This document shows positions 10,672 to 21,512 of a stretch of DNA of 64,000 bases, piece by piece; within the stretch, counting starts at the first letter, position 1, and every line of letters starts with the position of its first letter. The notes under the pieces are model-generated. The model made no database searches and was not told the DNA's origin. It saw only the letters and a program-made list of their open reading frames with translations. The stretch spans positions 8,867,616 to 8,931,615 of the forward strand of contig RSEF01000017.1 in assembly GCA_003993805.1 (NCBI GenBank), read 5' to 3'. The stretch comes from Himantopus leucocephalus. Lineage: Eukaryota > Chordata > Aves > Charadriiformes > Recurvirostridae. The position numbers were made by a program, and so were the translations under genes.

Positions 10672-11152
10672 GTAAATAAATAAAAAAAAAAAACCAAACA
10701 AACCCTTTCTGAGCAATCCTCAGGGGAAACTGGGGGCTTTGACATCACGGTTTTCATTTTCTCCTACCACAGTCTGCAGAGAAAAAGGGCATCTGAGAGC
10801 CCAGAAAGGAAAAGAGAGAAGTCCAAAAGTGACTGAGCAGCATCAGGCTGGTTAAGTCTAATTCCAATGCATTGACTCTGCTCCGCTCCTTGGGGAATGG
10901 GGGAGTGAAAGGAAAGGAGGAAGAAAAGCAAAATAATTGAAAGGAGTAATTCAATTTGGGAAGAATTATTCTCCTAATGATTTATGGCTTCATTAATGAC
11001 TGATTGAACAAATGATTTTATTTTTTTTTTTTTTTACTTACTGGGAATTCAGGCGGGTGGCTGAAAGGTTATTGGATGTCACAGCAACAGAGGCTCATTT
11101 GTCTCCATTTAAATACTTAATGATCTCTATCCTTCTCCTCCTCGATCGATAG

Positions 11153-11239
11153 GATCTAGAAGCACTCTGTGAGGTGCAAACTTTCTTGGCTTCACAAAAT
11201 GTGCCCTGGTGCTCTGAGGAACACGTGGATGCTCACTAA
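11153..11239 (+). CDS. Putative terminal coding exon D of a hypothetical + strand gene
   Basis: A strong acceptor (ctatccttctcctcctcgatcgatag) is followed in phase 0 by 28 codons and a TAA stop. The peptide begins DLEALCEVQTFLASQNV and ends SEEHVDAH. It fits the phase of exons B and C. No AATAAA was found close behind the stop: attaaa occurs near 11948 and aataaa near 12724. Product unknown. Confidence 0.27.
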   Translation, partial: DLEALCEVQTFLASQNVPWCSEEHVDAH

Positions 11240-11616
11240 CGAGACACGGCCGGGAGGGCATGAACGCTGCAATGCCCTGTCCCCGTCCCCGGGTCCCGCT
11301 GTCCTGGGGGCTGCCGAAAGTTGCTCCCCCCGACCCGTGCCCCTGCTTCACTTGTGTCTTCAAGAGGCCACAGTCCTCTGGTGCTGGGGGGGGTGTTTTG
11401 GTAGAGCCGTTCACTTTTGAGTGATGTCACTGTTAAGAGCATCTATCCCAGCTAAGAGCTCACGCTCTTATTTGCCTCCCCAGAGGTGAATGTATTTTTC
11501 CTTTTCATGCATGTGAAACCCTCGGGGCCGGTGCACTCGGCAGGTCTGGTGGCGAGACCCGCGCTGCGCTCACGGCGAGGGGTCGGTCTGCGTGCGGGGT
11601 CTAAGGCAGCACTCAC
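11240..11616. other. Unique non-coding DNA
   Basis: GC-rich sequence, possibly the 3' untranslated part of the hypothetical gene ending at 11239. Overlapping open frames on both strands have no splice or family support. Confidence 0.35.
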
Positions 11617-11742
11617 CTCTGCGTTCCTCTGTGCACAGCCCTACAGCTGTGTGCGCACGCGGAAATGAGTACACACGTGTGTCTGTTTTCATAAGTGAAT
11701 ACACACACCCATAGGATTCGCTCTCTGTTTTAGGCATTGATA
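11617..11742 (-). other. Exon-like segment (isolated), minus strand
   Basis: On the minus strand an acceptor (gtattgtgtttacttctag) and a near-consensus donor (GCAGAG|gtgagt) bracket 126 bases with one open frame: two bases, 41 codons, one base. The peptide begins SMPKTESESYGCVYSLMKT. Both flanking introns would be phase 1. It overlaps no repeat. No compatible partner was found, so it may be a decoy. Confidence 0.2.
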
Positions 11743-12414
11743 CTAGAAGTAAACACAATACATGGCAGACTTAGACCAGTTCACAGGGCACATGTCAACA
11801 TGAAAATCTCCCAATTGCAAAGGCCCCGTGGGTGTGAGGCTACTGGGTTAGCAAAGCGATTTAAAATTCATTATCTATCATTCAGCACTCCGGTGCCTCC
11901 AGGCTCAGCAGCACCAGACTCGGGCGCATGTCCGTCAACTCTCTTCAATTAAACAGCCTCCCAAAGTTCAGGCCCTGTTAATTGGCCTCAGAACTGCTTA
12001 GTGCCATAACTGGAATTTCTCCGCCTGGCGTTGCTGGCAGTGACTGGCTGCTGCCTGCCAGTGGCTGTGCCCGGCCGGGGCTGTACTGGGGTGACCTGGC
12101 TCCAGTGTGGACCAAAACTCACCACATCGGATCGTGAAAACCGAGACTGGGTGCCGGGAAGGGAGGGCAGGAACAGAAGCGGGGGAACAAACTGGTCCTT
12201 TCATCCGGAGATGCGCTTTCAAAGTGTGAATTCAGGCTGGAGTCCCTTGTGGTCAGGTTTTGGCGGTGCAATGGGGCCGGTACGGGGGAGCGGATGCTGC
12301 AGCAGCATCCTTCCAGCTGGGGATTTTAAAATGATGAAGGTCAAACCGCCTGTCAGTCAAAGCGTGATTTCCCTTAGTTTAGCAGTAAGATTGGAGAGCT
12401 GAGCCACAGCGTGA
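11743..12414. other. Unique non-coding DNA
   Basis: No gene, repeat or RNA recognised. A + strand open frame at 12031-12402 is GC-rich and lacks good splice sites. Confidence 0.45.
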
Positions 12415-12560
12415 CCCTGTTGCTATTGGATATGAGCTCCATACAGATGATATGCAAACATATTTAAGATTTTTTGTCTATTTGCAGGAGCAATATCAAT
12501 TTGCAAGGATGAGCTCAATTAACATAACTCATTACTTTCCCATGTGTAACTTATTTATGT
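12415..12560. other. Possible conserved non-coding element
   Basis: AT-rich, high-complexity text with a POU-like tatgcaaac, several ATTTGC/GCAAAT-like words and TAAC/ATTA cores (gatatgcaaacatatttaag, gagctcaattaacataactc). It looks like enhancer sequence. There is no open frame. Inference from texture only. Confidence 0.27.
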
Positions 12561-14441
12561 CAAATGAACACCTCCTTTGAAGGGACTGTCAAGGGGAAAA
12601 TTGCTCGGCCCATGTACGTACGTATGACTGTTGTTGTGATATAATAGCAAAGATATTGTCTTTCTTCCTATGAAATGGGAAAATTCCCTTTTGCTAAACA
12701 GAGAGAGAGCTTGTGTGTGGGCTGAATAAAAAAAGTCTTTGGCAAAAATCTTTTTTTTTGGCCATAGACACGGGCTTGGGAACATCACTGCAGCCTGCAC
12801 ATTCATGGCAAATACAACCTGCTTTTTTTTATGGGAGGAAAGGCAGAAAATTTTTTCCTTGCTGACAAAGAGTTGAAACCATTTTGGAGATTTCTAACTC
12901 AAACTTTTCTTTTTTCAGGTTGATCCCTTCTTTGTTTGAAAATAACAGACCGTTAATTCTTTGTGTTGATAATAACTGAAGTTAATAATCCAAGAGGAGG
13001 GAGTTGAAGACTGGTTTTGGATCAGGAGCAGCATCGCCTCCTCTGAGCCGTCCCGTACATCCCCAGCGCTGCCTGTTGGCTGTAGAGGAGGAACCTGTTG
13101 CCCATCACCTCCCCACACATGGTATTTTATACCCATTTTGCCACTTGGAGCAGTGGCTCCTGCCCACAGACAAAACTACCACCCCAGCCACAGAGGCGAG
13201 GGCAGGGACGCCGGCCGGTCCTGGCGTGGGGCTGTAACTCCCGACACGGGCACCGTCCGATGCTTTTGGGTGATATCGAGAAAAGTAGTCGGTGGTCTCT
13301 GAAGTGTGGTGTCAACTGTGCTTATTTTCTCCTTGCAGAGACTGCTTGCTTTCTTATGTGATGCACATTAAGAAGGCTATTTAAAGTCATTGGGACGGTT
13401 GGTTCTTCTTTTTTTTTTTTTCTAAAAATTGGCTCCTAAACCACAAAATTGCTGCCTGAACGCTGGGTAGTGGCAAAACCTGGTAATCTTGATCAGCCCT
13501 GATATAAAATGACAGCTGGGGGTATCGGCAGGCACACTTCATTTGCTCTGTCAGACATTGTAAACAATTTGAAGGATTTTTGTTTTATTTTTTGTAACCT
13601 TAAGGAAGCGTCAGCAGCGCGCGTCCGGTCAGTCTGCACTGAAAACTGGTGGAGGCTTGGCTGGTGCGGGCAGTGGCGGGGGGGCTGGTTGGAAATTAAG
13701 GTGTTTAAAGCAAAAAGGGAATCTCTGCACGTCTCAGTGCCCCATATATTTTCCCCCCCAGGTCTTTGGGGTGAGGGCTGCCGCCATCCCTGGGCTGGTG
13801 GCAGGGATGGAGGCTGTTGGCCATCATCCTTGGTCACCGCAGGGCTGAGCTGCCCGACCCCGCAAGGATGGAAGGGGGAAAATAGTGAACATCTCCCGTC
13901 CCTTTGAGTGGTGACAACTCCTTTTATTAGTGCTCCAAAAACAGTTGTACGGGTGATTTTTTTGGCTTTTTTGTCCTCAAGGAAATGCGAGGAGAGGCAA
14001 AACATCAGCGCTGGGCGCTTGCGCTGGGTCGGGGTGCAGCTGCCGAGCGGGGCTGTGAGTGTGGGGAGGGCACAACCCCACCGGGCTCGGGGGCTTCTCC
14101 CTCTCTCTGGTTTTTCTTTCTTTGCTGCTTTTCAGCCATCAGGTGGGCCTGCGATCCCAAACTGTGCATGGAGGTCTCCTCCCGGGTCTTGCTTGGAGAA
14201 AAGCAGTGGTTTTTTGACAAATTTTAACAGCAGGAGGAACACCTCACCCTGCCAGAAGGATGCTGGGCTCCAGCAAATTCAGCCTGAGCCCGCCAGGAGA
14301 GCAGGGAGGGGAGGTGAACGGCTCTCGGTGATTTTTTTGCCAGCCTAATTAAGCAGGGGGTTGATAGGGGAGCACTGTGAAGGGCTTGGGCACCTGCTTG
14401 GGCACCGCTCCTGATGCAGGAGCGAGCTCTTACGGGTTGAG
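12561..14441. other. Unique non-coding DNA
   Basis: Contains poly-T-rich short runs and a good acceptor-like site at about 13762 (ttttcccccccag) with no convincing donor. The open frames at 13.5-14.3 kb overlap on both strands, as expected by chance. Confidence 0.45.
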
Positions 14442-14492
14442 GCAGCAGGGATGGAGAAGCAGCAGGGATGGAGAAGCAGCAGGGATGGAGAA
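14442..14492 (+). repeat. 17-bp tandem repeat, three perfect copies
   Basis: The unit gcagcagggatggagaa is repeated three times without change, then breaks into gcagcagcgctgctg. Perfect identity suggests recent slippage or unequal exchange. It is a candidate variable-number locus. Confidence 0.9.
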
Positions 14493-14589
14493 GCAGCAGC
14501 GCTGCTGAGCCCGTGGCTCCCCGCCAGCTCTTCAGCCGTGCTGGCCGGCTCTGAGAAAAGCCCTTCAGAAATGCCCTTGTCTTCCTCAC

Positions 14590-14721
14590 CTGAACCAGCG
14601 GCAACAGGTCACAGCGCCCTGCTCCGCGCCGCTGGTCGTGCTGGGGGGTCGGCGCTCGCCCCTGCCGCAGCCAGCCCCAGCCACCGGCACGGCGGGCACC
14701 GGTGACACCGACCTGGCCTTG
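14590..14721 (-). other. Exon-like segment (isolated), minus strand
   Basis: On the minus strand a strong acceptor (cctgttgtgttttgcag) and donor (GTTCAG|gtgagg) bracket exactly 44 open codons, phase 0 at both ends. The peptide is arginine- and glycine-rich (begins QGQVGVTGARRAGG), as expected of translated GC-rich DNA. Not recognised. Splice signals are better than average, but composition favours a chance frame. Confidence 0.2.
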
Positions 14722-17128
14722 CTGCAAAACACAACAGGCTTGCTTAGATATGGGGATGTTTTTTCAATTAAAACAATCATCTCCCCCTCCCTTTGCTCCT
14801 GGTCTCAGTGGAGCCTTGGAAATGTTTCTGCACTTAACATTGCATCTAATTATGGGATGGCTGTCTCAGAAAGCAGCCCTCGATGTACTTAGCATCACCT
14901 TCTGATTTTCAAGGCGGTGCTTACCAGGCAGGAGAGGAGGAGAGAAAGGAATTATCCAAGTCTTGTGGGAGCCATACATCACGCTCAATGGGTTTTTTTA
15001 TACCCTCCATTAGGCTGGAGCGTGGATGTGTGGGCTGATGCGGCGCCGGCCACCACAAAGTGTCCCCTGAGTCACGGCATTTGGTGGCACAGCCATGGTC
15101 CAGCCAGCCCTCGCTGGCGTTCTGGGGACCCGGCCACCCGAAGGAGAGCCCTGCCCGCTGCAAACAGCCTGTGCTGAATTTTGCTGCAAGCACCAGCGAG
15201 AGGAAATGCTGGTGAATAGGGTCTTCGGGGATGAAGTTTCAGATTTTGATCCATGAGCCAAATTAAAAGATTATTTTTCCCCTCAATAAACAAATCCCCT
15301 CTTCCCCTTCCTGCTAGCCGAGACATCTGCTCCTCTGAAAAGAGCTTGCACCACCGAGAAATACCTCCTACCGCGTGTCCTACTGTCCTTTCTGCCTGTT
15401 TTGATTTGCATCTTTTATATTTTCTTTGGATTATGCTAGTCAGACTCCTCGCTTAGATGTGGTAGTAGCGCCGGGGGTTTTTATATTACTAAATGCCGTT
15501 AACCTTTTGCTATTATTTGTCTTATACGTCCCCATGCGCTACGGATACCTCTTTTGTTATCAGAGAGGGAATCCTATAGGACTGCTATCAAACACCGCGT
15601 CTGCATAGAGCGGGGTGGAGGGAGGGCTCGGCGGCTCTGTAGTGGTAATGAGCAGCTGTGTACGGCTTCAGTCCTGGAGGTTAATGCCTGAAGCTTTTAA
15701 AGCAGGAAAGATCAGAAATGCTACGAGAGCCGGGTTTAACAGGCACCCGAGCGCCCAGCCCGCGACTCGAGAGGCAGGCTTGAAAGGAGACAAACCGACT
15801 GATTTATATTTGTGTTGCCATCCGCTGGCAAGTGGGATGCTCGGAGCCGCCTCTGTCTGCGGTAGTTTGTTCCGTCGTGCCGGCGCGAGCGGTGCCATGC
15901 GGGGTCCCCGTCACCCACCCACCCACCCCGGCAGCAGCTCTGGGTGCCCCAGGGGCTGGTCCGGACCCGGTGGCTTTCAGGTGGCTTCTTTAACCACGCA
16001 TTTACCCTCCAGACACACTCTGGAAGTGTAAAATCGACTTTATTCTGACAACCCGGACACCCTCCGGGGCTGGGGGACACAGCCTCTATCAAAATGACTT
16101 ATCCCTGCAGACGGCCTCTCTGCTGCAGTGAAGCCCCGTTTTGGTGGCCGTGTCTCTGTGTCCCCGTCCTCGCTGTGGGCTGGCACCCCCTGCCCGGCTC
16201 GGGGAGGGGGCTGCGTTTTGGGCCCCCCGGGCAGCACTGTCTGCTGGAGAAGAGTGTTTCCAGCCCCAAACCTTCCTCCAGGCTGGGTGCTCCTCGCCGG
16301 CAACACCAAGGAGCAGAACCTGGTCTTTTTTTCACACTGCTGATTTTTTTCAAGGGAAAAGGTGATTCTGACCAATGGAAAATGCAGATTTATTGCAGTC
16401 CAAGTTTCCCAGCTCCTCCCTCAAGCCCTCAGAAAATTCCCTAATGACTTGTTCCCCCCTCCTGGAGTCTCTTTCCTCTTCCCAAACAAGAAAACCAAGG
16501 GAAACCCACAGACCCTGGACCAAACCTACTGCGTGAAAGCCCATCGCGTTTTGGAGGAGCATCGAGTCAGTGCAGAAAGGAATTTCCCAAGGGCAGGAGG
16601 GCATGAGGGTACATTTACGCTGTCGGGGGACCGTGGCTGGTGGGAGCTCCGCGTTGCCCCAGGAACAGCAGCGAGGAGCAGCATCCCCAGCTCCGGGCAG
16701 CCCCGTGCCCTCCCGCTGCCCCTCTCCCTCCCTGCCCGGGCAGATGGAAGGCAGCAGCTTTTTAATTATTAAAATTAGTGCATCCTGGAAAACACGTAGC
16801 AGGCTTTTGGCTCTGCAAATCATTGCTTTCGTGAGAGAGGAGCAGTAATAAAATTAACCGACAGAGAGGAATAAACAAGTGGCACAGATGTAAATATTAT
16901 ATAATCTGCATTTCCTAAAATATCCCCAGCTTGGCATCAGGAGTTGGATTCCGAAGAGAACCGGGGCAAGGATGCTGACAGAAAACAAATAATAATAGCA
17001 GGCAAATAGTAATTAATCATTCTGTATATGGGTATTAATATTTGCACGCAAGCTGCTTGCCAAGTGCTCGAGGTGCCTCGGGCATCCCCTGGCTGCTGGC
17101 TCGGGTGGACGGTGGGTGTCTCTGGGAG
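14722..17128. other. Unique non-coding DNA
   Basis: No exon, repeat family or RNA recognised. A short CACC-rich run lies near 15914. Alternating GC-rich and AT-rich text carries overlapping open frames on both strands at 15.6-16.8 kb, none with splice support. Confidence 0.45.
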
Positions 17129-17150
17129 AAGTGGGGAAACTGAGGCACAG
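17129..17150 (+). repeat. Possible MIR core remnant
   Basis: The text ggggaaactgaggcacag matches the core of MIR-type SINEs (gatggggaaactgaggcacag). The following bases do not continue the MIR consensus, so this is at best a short remnant. Confidence 0.3.
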
Positions 17151-17428
17151 GGGCGGGCTCGCTGCGGCGCCGGAGGGCCAGCCTGCCGCCCGGGCTCCCA
17201 TCCCTGCGAGGTGCTGAGTACCTGGGCATTCGGCGGGGATGTTACTGAGCGCGCTTACAGGTTCGTATTTGGGGCTGGAGCCGATTTTGAGCTGGTGCAA
17301 AGCGGTGTAAGTCCTTTTCAGCCAACAGAGGTGGGGCAGCTCACGTGCAGGGAGCCCGGCCAGCCCTCCGGTGTGGCAGGGGGAGCAGACGCACCCGGCT
17401 CTGACCCCCACCTCACATTTGCTTCCAG

Positions 17429-17539
17429 GGAACCCCGTGCCGCATCGGTGCTGGCAAACCCCCCCGTCCTGCTTTCCCTTTTCTCATCAGCAAAACCCTT
17501 GGGAATCTTATCATGTTTTAATGGTCAAATCAGTGCCAG
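17429..17539 (+). other. Exon-like segment (isolated), + strand
   Basis: An acceptor (cacatttgcttccag) and a strong donor (TGCCAG|gtgagg) bracket 111 bases. Two frames are open throughout. An inner acceptor (tttcccttttctcatcag) is also good. No recognisable peptide. Could be a non-coding RNA exon or a decoy. Confidence 0.18.
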
Positions 17540-17948
17540 GTGAGGTCCCATAACTCAAGTCAGGCGGTGAGTTCAGAGCACCAGCCACCAGCTCTGGCCC
17601 TGACGTGCTTTCTCAGCACGTGGAGCTGTTGCTGCTGCCTGGGGAAGCCGCCGTCCCCGCAGATGGCATCTCCAGCATCAGGGCAAAACGCTTCCAGGAG
17701 CAGCAGTCAGTGAAGGACCGCTCGCCGCGGCGGAGCTCAGCATGGGGAAAGGGAATTTCTCTGGGGGTTTGTTTGGCGGGGGTTTGTTGCTATTTGTTTG
17801 TTGGGAAAAACAAAGAGGACAGTTACGCTGAGCTGCAGAGACCAGATGCAACTCAGTGCAGGGTCATCGGTGGGTGACGCCGGCGGGTTTTGAGGGGAAG
17901 GGTTTCCTCGAAACAAGCAGGCTTTCTGCTTGCTGCCTGGAAATCCAG

Positions 17949-18027
17949 AGTGGTGTTTGTTGTAATGTGCCAATCCCTCTTTAATGTCCCATGTTTGAAG
18001 TCACATTGGAGAGACGTATCCCATCTG
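17949..18027 (+). other. Exon-like segment (isolated), + strand
   Basis: A donor with the full consensus (ATCTG|gtgagt) follows 79 bases that begin after a moderate acceptor (ttgctgcctggaaatccag). One frame is open (one base then 26 codons, ending phase 0). The peptide is cysteine- and valine-rich and not recognised. Confidence 0.17.
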
Positions 18028-19189
18028 GTGAGTCACAGCCTCCTCCTGTCACTCGGTTACCTGCAGGGCCTCCGCAGGAGGGGTGATGACTAACCCACGC
18101 AGAGTGACACATCACAGGGAAATGTAAATATTGTCTTTTATTTTTTGCCTTCTGAAGCCTCCAGAAGAAAATTATTTTTGTTGCAGTTTGAAAACACGAG
18201 CCAGCCTGGCGTTTATGTGCCGTGGCTGGGAGAGCAGATGGGTCAGCCCTTCCCGAGCAGGCGGTGGGAGACGGGCGATCCCGGGAAGGCGATGGGGAGA
18301 CGCTGCTGTTTCCCATGGGTGCCCCCAGCCACCCTCCTGTCCTCGACCCGGCTGGAAAAGCCATTTGCACGAGCATCCTTCTGCAAAGGCTCCGGCTTTG
18401 TGCTCAGCAGAGCATCCTCCGCTCCCCTGCCCGCGGGCGCTGCCGGCCGTGCTGCCGGCCCCGGGATCAATACCCCAGGAGATCAGCTCTGGCCCTTCTG
18501 CGTGACAGGGATTCACGACACTTCTGATCAAAAGCCCTTCTTTAATCTGGGAGACAGCGATCGATGGGAAATTAACTGTGCTTTAGGCCTGATTGCTCCA
18601 GCAGGAAGGGGCTGCTGCGGGGGGATGAGCTCATTCCCCGCTCTGCGGCGATATCAAAAGGGGTCTGGTCCCAGCTGGATCCATCCTAGGTGTTTTTTTT
18701 TTTTTTCTCACTTTTCTTTTCAATCAGACTGCAGACCATTCCTGTTCCAAGAGGACAGCGGGTGCACGGGTGGGCACAGCTGCCCCCACGCTGCGGTTGA
18801 TGCTCTCCTCTCATCTCGGTGCCCCACCGGCACGGGGGATGTGGGGAGGGAGGGGACACGTGGAGAGGTTGGGACATGGAGCAGCGCTGGGGGGATGTAG
18901 TTCCGGTCCCTTCCCAGTGCTTCTTCCTCCGTATCCTCACCCACATCGTTTACAGGGTAAATGCCCGGCGCAGCGATGCCGTGCCCAATGCCAGCCCTCA
19001 CCATGTCCCCTCACGGCGCGGGTGGTGCCCAGAGCCAGCTCACACGGAGGTGCCACTCATCGGTGTCATACCGGGGACAGTCCTCATGCCAGCGGGGACA
19101 GATTTCCCAGAGTCTGTCTCATACGCTCTGAGTATCACTCACATCCCACAGGCTCTATTCAAAACCAGAACTAAAGCCAGGACTGTGTG
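18028..19189. other. Unique DNA with a long chance open frame
   Basis: A + strand frame from 18145 to 18900 stays open for 251 codons. It starts near a strong acceptor-like site (aattatttttgttgcag, ending at about 18186). The translation is proline-, glycine- and arginine-rich, runs through a poly-T tract as a phenylalanine run, and resembles no family. Frames on the opposite strand are also open, as in GC-rich DNA. I treat it as non-coding. Confidence 0.4.
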
Positions 19190-19760
19190 TCAATGGTTTA
19201 AATGCGATTTCAGGCTCGTGTTAGACATATAATCGCTGCACACGAAATAGGTGAAAGACCATGTTCCCCCAAGGCATGGCCTTTATCATGCGCAGCCTAC
19301 TAGCATTTAGCATCAGAGGGAAGGTGAAATCAAAGGAATAAAAATAAGTAAATGATTATAGAGAGCATAAAATCTTTTGCAAAATTGTTCCATTTGCCTT
19401 TGAAGTTTCAGCCAGAGATGCTATTTCCTTTTGTGTTATTACTGTTTTGAAGGAAAAAAAATCTGTATTCTCCACAAACCAGGTTGCTGCTGTACTTTTT
19501 ATAAATGCCTGCCATCTCATCAGTGCCACATTAAACCAACATTTCGAATTCAAACCAACTATGTGAGTGGATAAATGTAGTAGTAATGGCAGGAATTAAA
19601 AAGCAGGGCACAGGATTGAGGCAGCAATGATTTACGAGACCCAGGCAGGAACAATCAAAGGCATCAGATCACTTCTTTGCTGCCCTGCGTGCGCCTATTT
19701 GCATTTTATTCCTGATGGCTGGATTTTAAAGCTCAGTTCTCACCTGACTGGCAAATAGAT
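19190..19760. other. AT-rich complex block, possible conserved non-coding element
   Basis: High-complexity AT-rich DNA (gacatataatcgctgcacac, gcctttatcatgcgcagcc, agtaaatgattatag) between GC-rich flanks, with no repeats or coding signs. Enhancer-like texture only. Confidence 0.25.
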
Positions 19761-19979
19761 GCTGCTCTTTTTTGTTCTTAGCCCATCAAAATCATTAGGG
19801 GATGGGTGAGAAGACTGGAACTGCTCCCTCCATGGGCTGTCGGGGCATTATGCCTGTCCCATCATGGAGAAGGAGTGAGATGTGCTGGGCTGATCTCCCG
19901 ACCCAGCACAGCGAGGTGCTGATCCCCCCAAGCACCCTGATACACCCGGAGTAAGGATCCCACCATCAGCGATGCTCGT

Positions 19980-19995
19980 TCGCGCCCCCTGTAGC
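19980..19995 (-). promoter_or_regulatory. CTCF-like site
   Basis: On the + strand tcgcgccccctgtagcc approximates the reverse complement of the CTCF core (GCGCCCCCTGGTGG), with the last positions imperfect. CTCF sites commonly divide regulatory domains in gene deserts. One motif alone is weak evidence. Confidence 0.27.
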
Positions 19996-20404
19996 CATCA
20001 GCCGTGTCCCGTCCCGGCGGGCACTCCCCAGCCCCCTGATTCTTTCCATGCCAGGCTGCAGCCGTTGCCCAGCGCTGGCCATCGTCCCCCCCGTCCCCTT
20101 CTGCCTTCCCCGGGGGGTTTCTCATGCTGCCGCGACCAAACTGGTGTGTGCCCGCAGTGCTTCCCTTTCCAACCCCAGCCATTTGCTGAGAGCGGCTGGA
20201 AATCCCACAGCAGCATCCGTCCCCCCGGGACCAGCAGTACCAGTGATGGGTTTGGGGCCACTCTAAAAGGGGAAGGGGCTGCGGGTGCCCACCAGCTCTC
20301 AGGGCACTGCAGTGGGAAGGAGCTGCTGGAAAAGGGGCTCTTTTTCACTCTCCCACAGCTCTGGTGAGACAGGGGTCCTCCCTGGGGGCTTCTGTGAGCT
20401 ATTC

Positions 20405-20452
20405 CAAGAGGGGGTGTTGGTGGATGAGAAGCTCAACACAAGCTGACAATGT
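20405..20452 (+). mobile_element. CR1 LINE fragment, left of assembly gap
   Basis: ggtgttggtggatgagaagctcaacacaagctgacaatgt matches an internal stretch of avian CR1 upstream of the common 3' region. It is cut by the run of N. With the 3' end at 20553-20645, it shows that one CR1 copy spans the gap. Confidence 0.8.
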
Positions 20453-20552
20453 NNNNNNNNNNNNNNNNNNNNNNNNNNNNNNNNNNNNNNNNNNNNNNNN
20501 NNNNNNNNNNNNNNNNNNNNNNNNNNNNNNNNNNNNNNNNNNNNNNNNNNNN
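20453..20552. other. Assembly gap (100 N)
   Basis: Exactly 100 ambiguous bases, the usual placeholder for a gap of unknown size. The left flank is internal CR1 and the right flank is CR1 3' end. The true missing sequence is therefore probably several hundred bases of CR1 rather than 100 bases. Confidence 0.95.
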
Positions 20553-20645
20553 GGTGGGAGGTGTCCCTGCCCAGGGCAGGGGGGGTGGAACTTCATGATC
20601 TTCAAGGTCCCTTCCAGGCCAGACCATTCTGTGATTCTATGATCC
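20553..20645 (+). mobile_element. CR1 LINE 3' end, right of assembly gap
   Basis: ggtgggaggtgtccctgcccagggca and aaggtcccttccaggccagaccattctgtgattctatga reproduce the terminal region of avian CR1, including the short ATTCT(A/G)TGA-type tail. It continues the fragment left of the gap in the same orientation. Confidence 0.92.
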
Positions 20646-21432
20646 TGTGAGCACTGGGCTTGTTTCTGGGGCAGCAGAGGGAGCGGAGCGGTGCCTGCGG
20701 GAAGGAGGAATGCCAGGACTGCGCCGGACTCCTTAATGCTTATGAAAGGCTGATGGCCGGCGGGTGTAAATCAACAGCGCGTCGCTGGCTCCCTGGGGTT
20801 TTTATGGCGATGTGCCGAGGTGTATAAAACCTGATCAATAGACTTTGTGGGAAGATACTAAACGGACGCGTGCGACCCTGATGGCCTTGTGCCGGTGGCT
20901 GTGACATCGGCAGCAAGATGTGCTTTCCTGCCACAGACTGCCGAAATGCGGCCAGCTCTGCGGTGGGGATACGGACACTGCTTAAAGAGGGAAAGGATGC
21001 GAGTACCAGGGGGTTAAGGAGGAGCCCTGGGGGCTCGAGCCTGCTCCCTGCCACAGGGGACAGTCTGGTCCTTCTGTGGCTCCATACCATGAGCATCAGC
21101 TCCTTCGTTAACAGAGGTAAAGCGAAATCCCGCTTTGCCCTCTTGTTATCTGCCAAAAGAGAAAATAGAAATCCTGCTTTGGGATGACCTGTGGGGGTTG
21201 CTCAGCTTTTCTTTCAGATCTGAGCATTTTGGAGTTTCACGCCCTGGTTTTGCTGAACCCTCGCCTGACCGGTACCTTCAGCTTCGGCCAATAACTGTTT
21301 TTCACATGTGTCTTGACTGAGCTTACCTTGTCACAAACCTGTCTGCTCCCTCAGTTCATCAATATGGGGGGGAAATCGATAGTGAGCACTTAAACCTCCC
21401 TCTACCCCAACTGCTCAGTGGTCTTTGTCAGG
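20646..21432. other. Unique non-coding DNA
   Basis: A good donor-like site (ACAGAG|gtaaag) lies at about 21118, with an acceptor-like site after ctgctccctgccacag, but only a 20-codon frame links them. No family resemblance. Otherwise plain sequence. Confidence 0.4.
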
Positions 21433-21512
21433 AAAATAAAAATAAACATTAAAAAATAATGAAATAAAATAAAATAAAACAAAACAAAACAAAACAAAAC
21501 AAAACAAAACAC
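21433..21512 (+). repeat. A-rich pentamer microsatellite (AAAAT)n(AAAAC)n
   Basis: An A-rich lead passes into about three AAAAT units and then about seven AAAAC units. The unit changes by one base inside the array. No SINE or LINE body adjoins it, so it is probably a simple repeat rather than a retroposon tail. Confidence 0.9.

Noticed and set aside
18145..18900. 251-codon open frame as a gene
   Set aside because: Translation is low-quality GC-rich sequence with a poly-phenylalanine run from a T tract, and opposite-strand frames are equally open.
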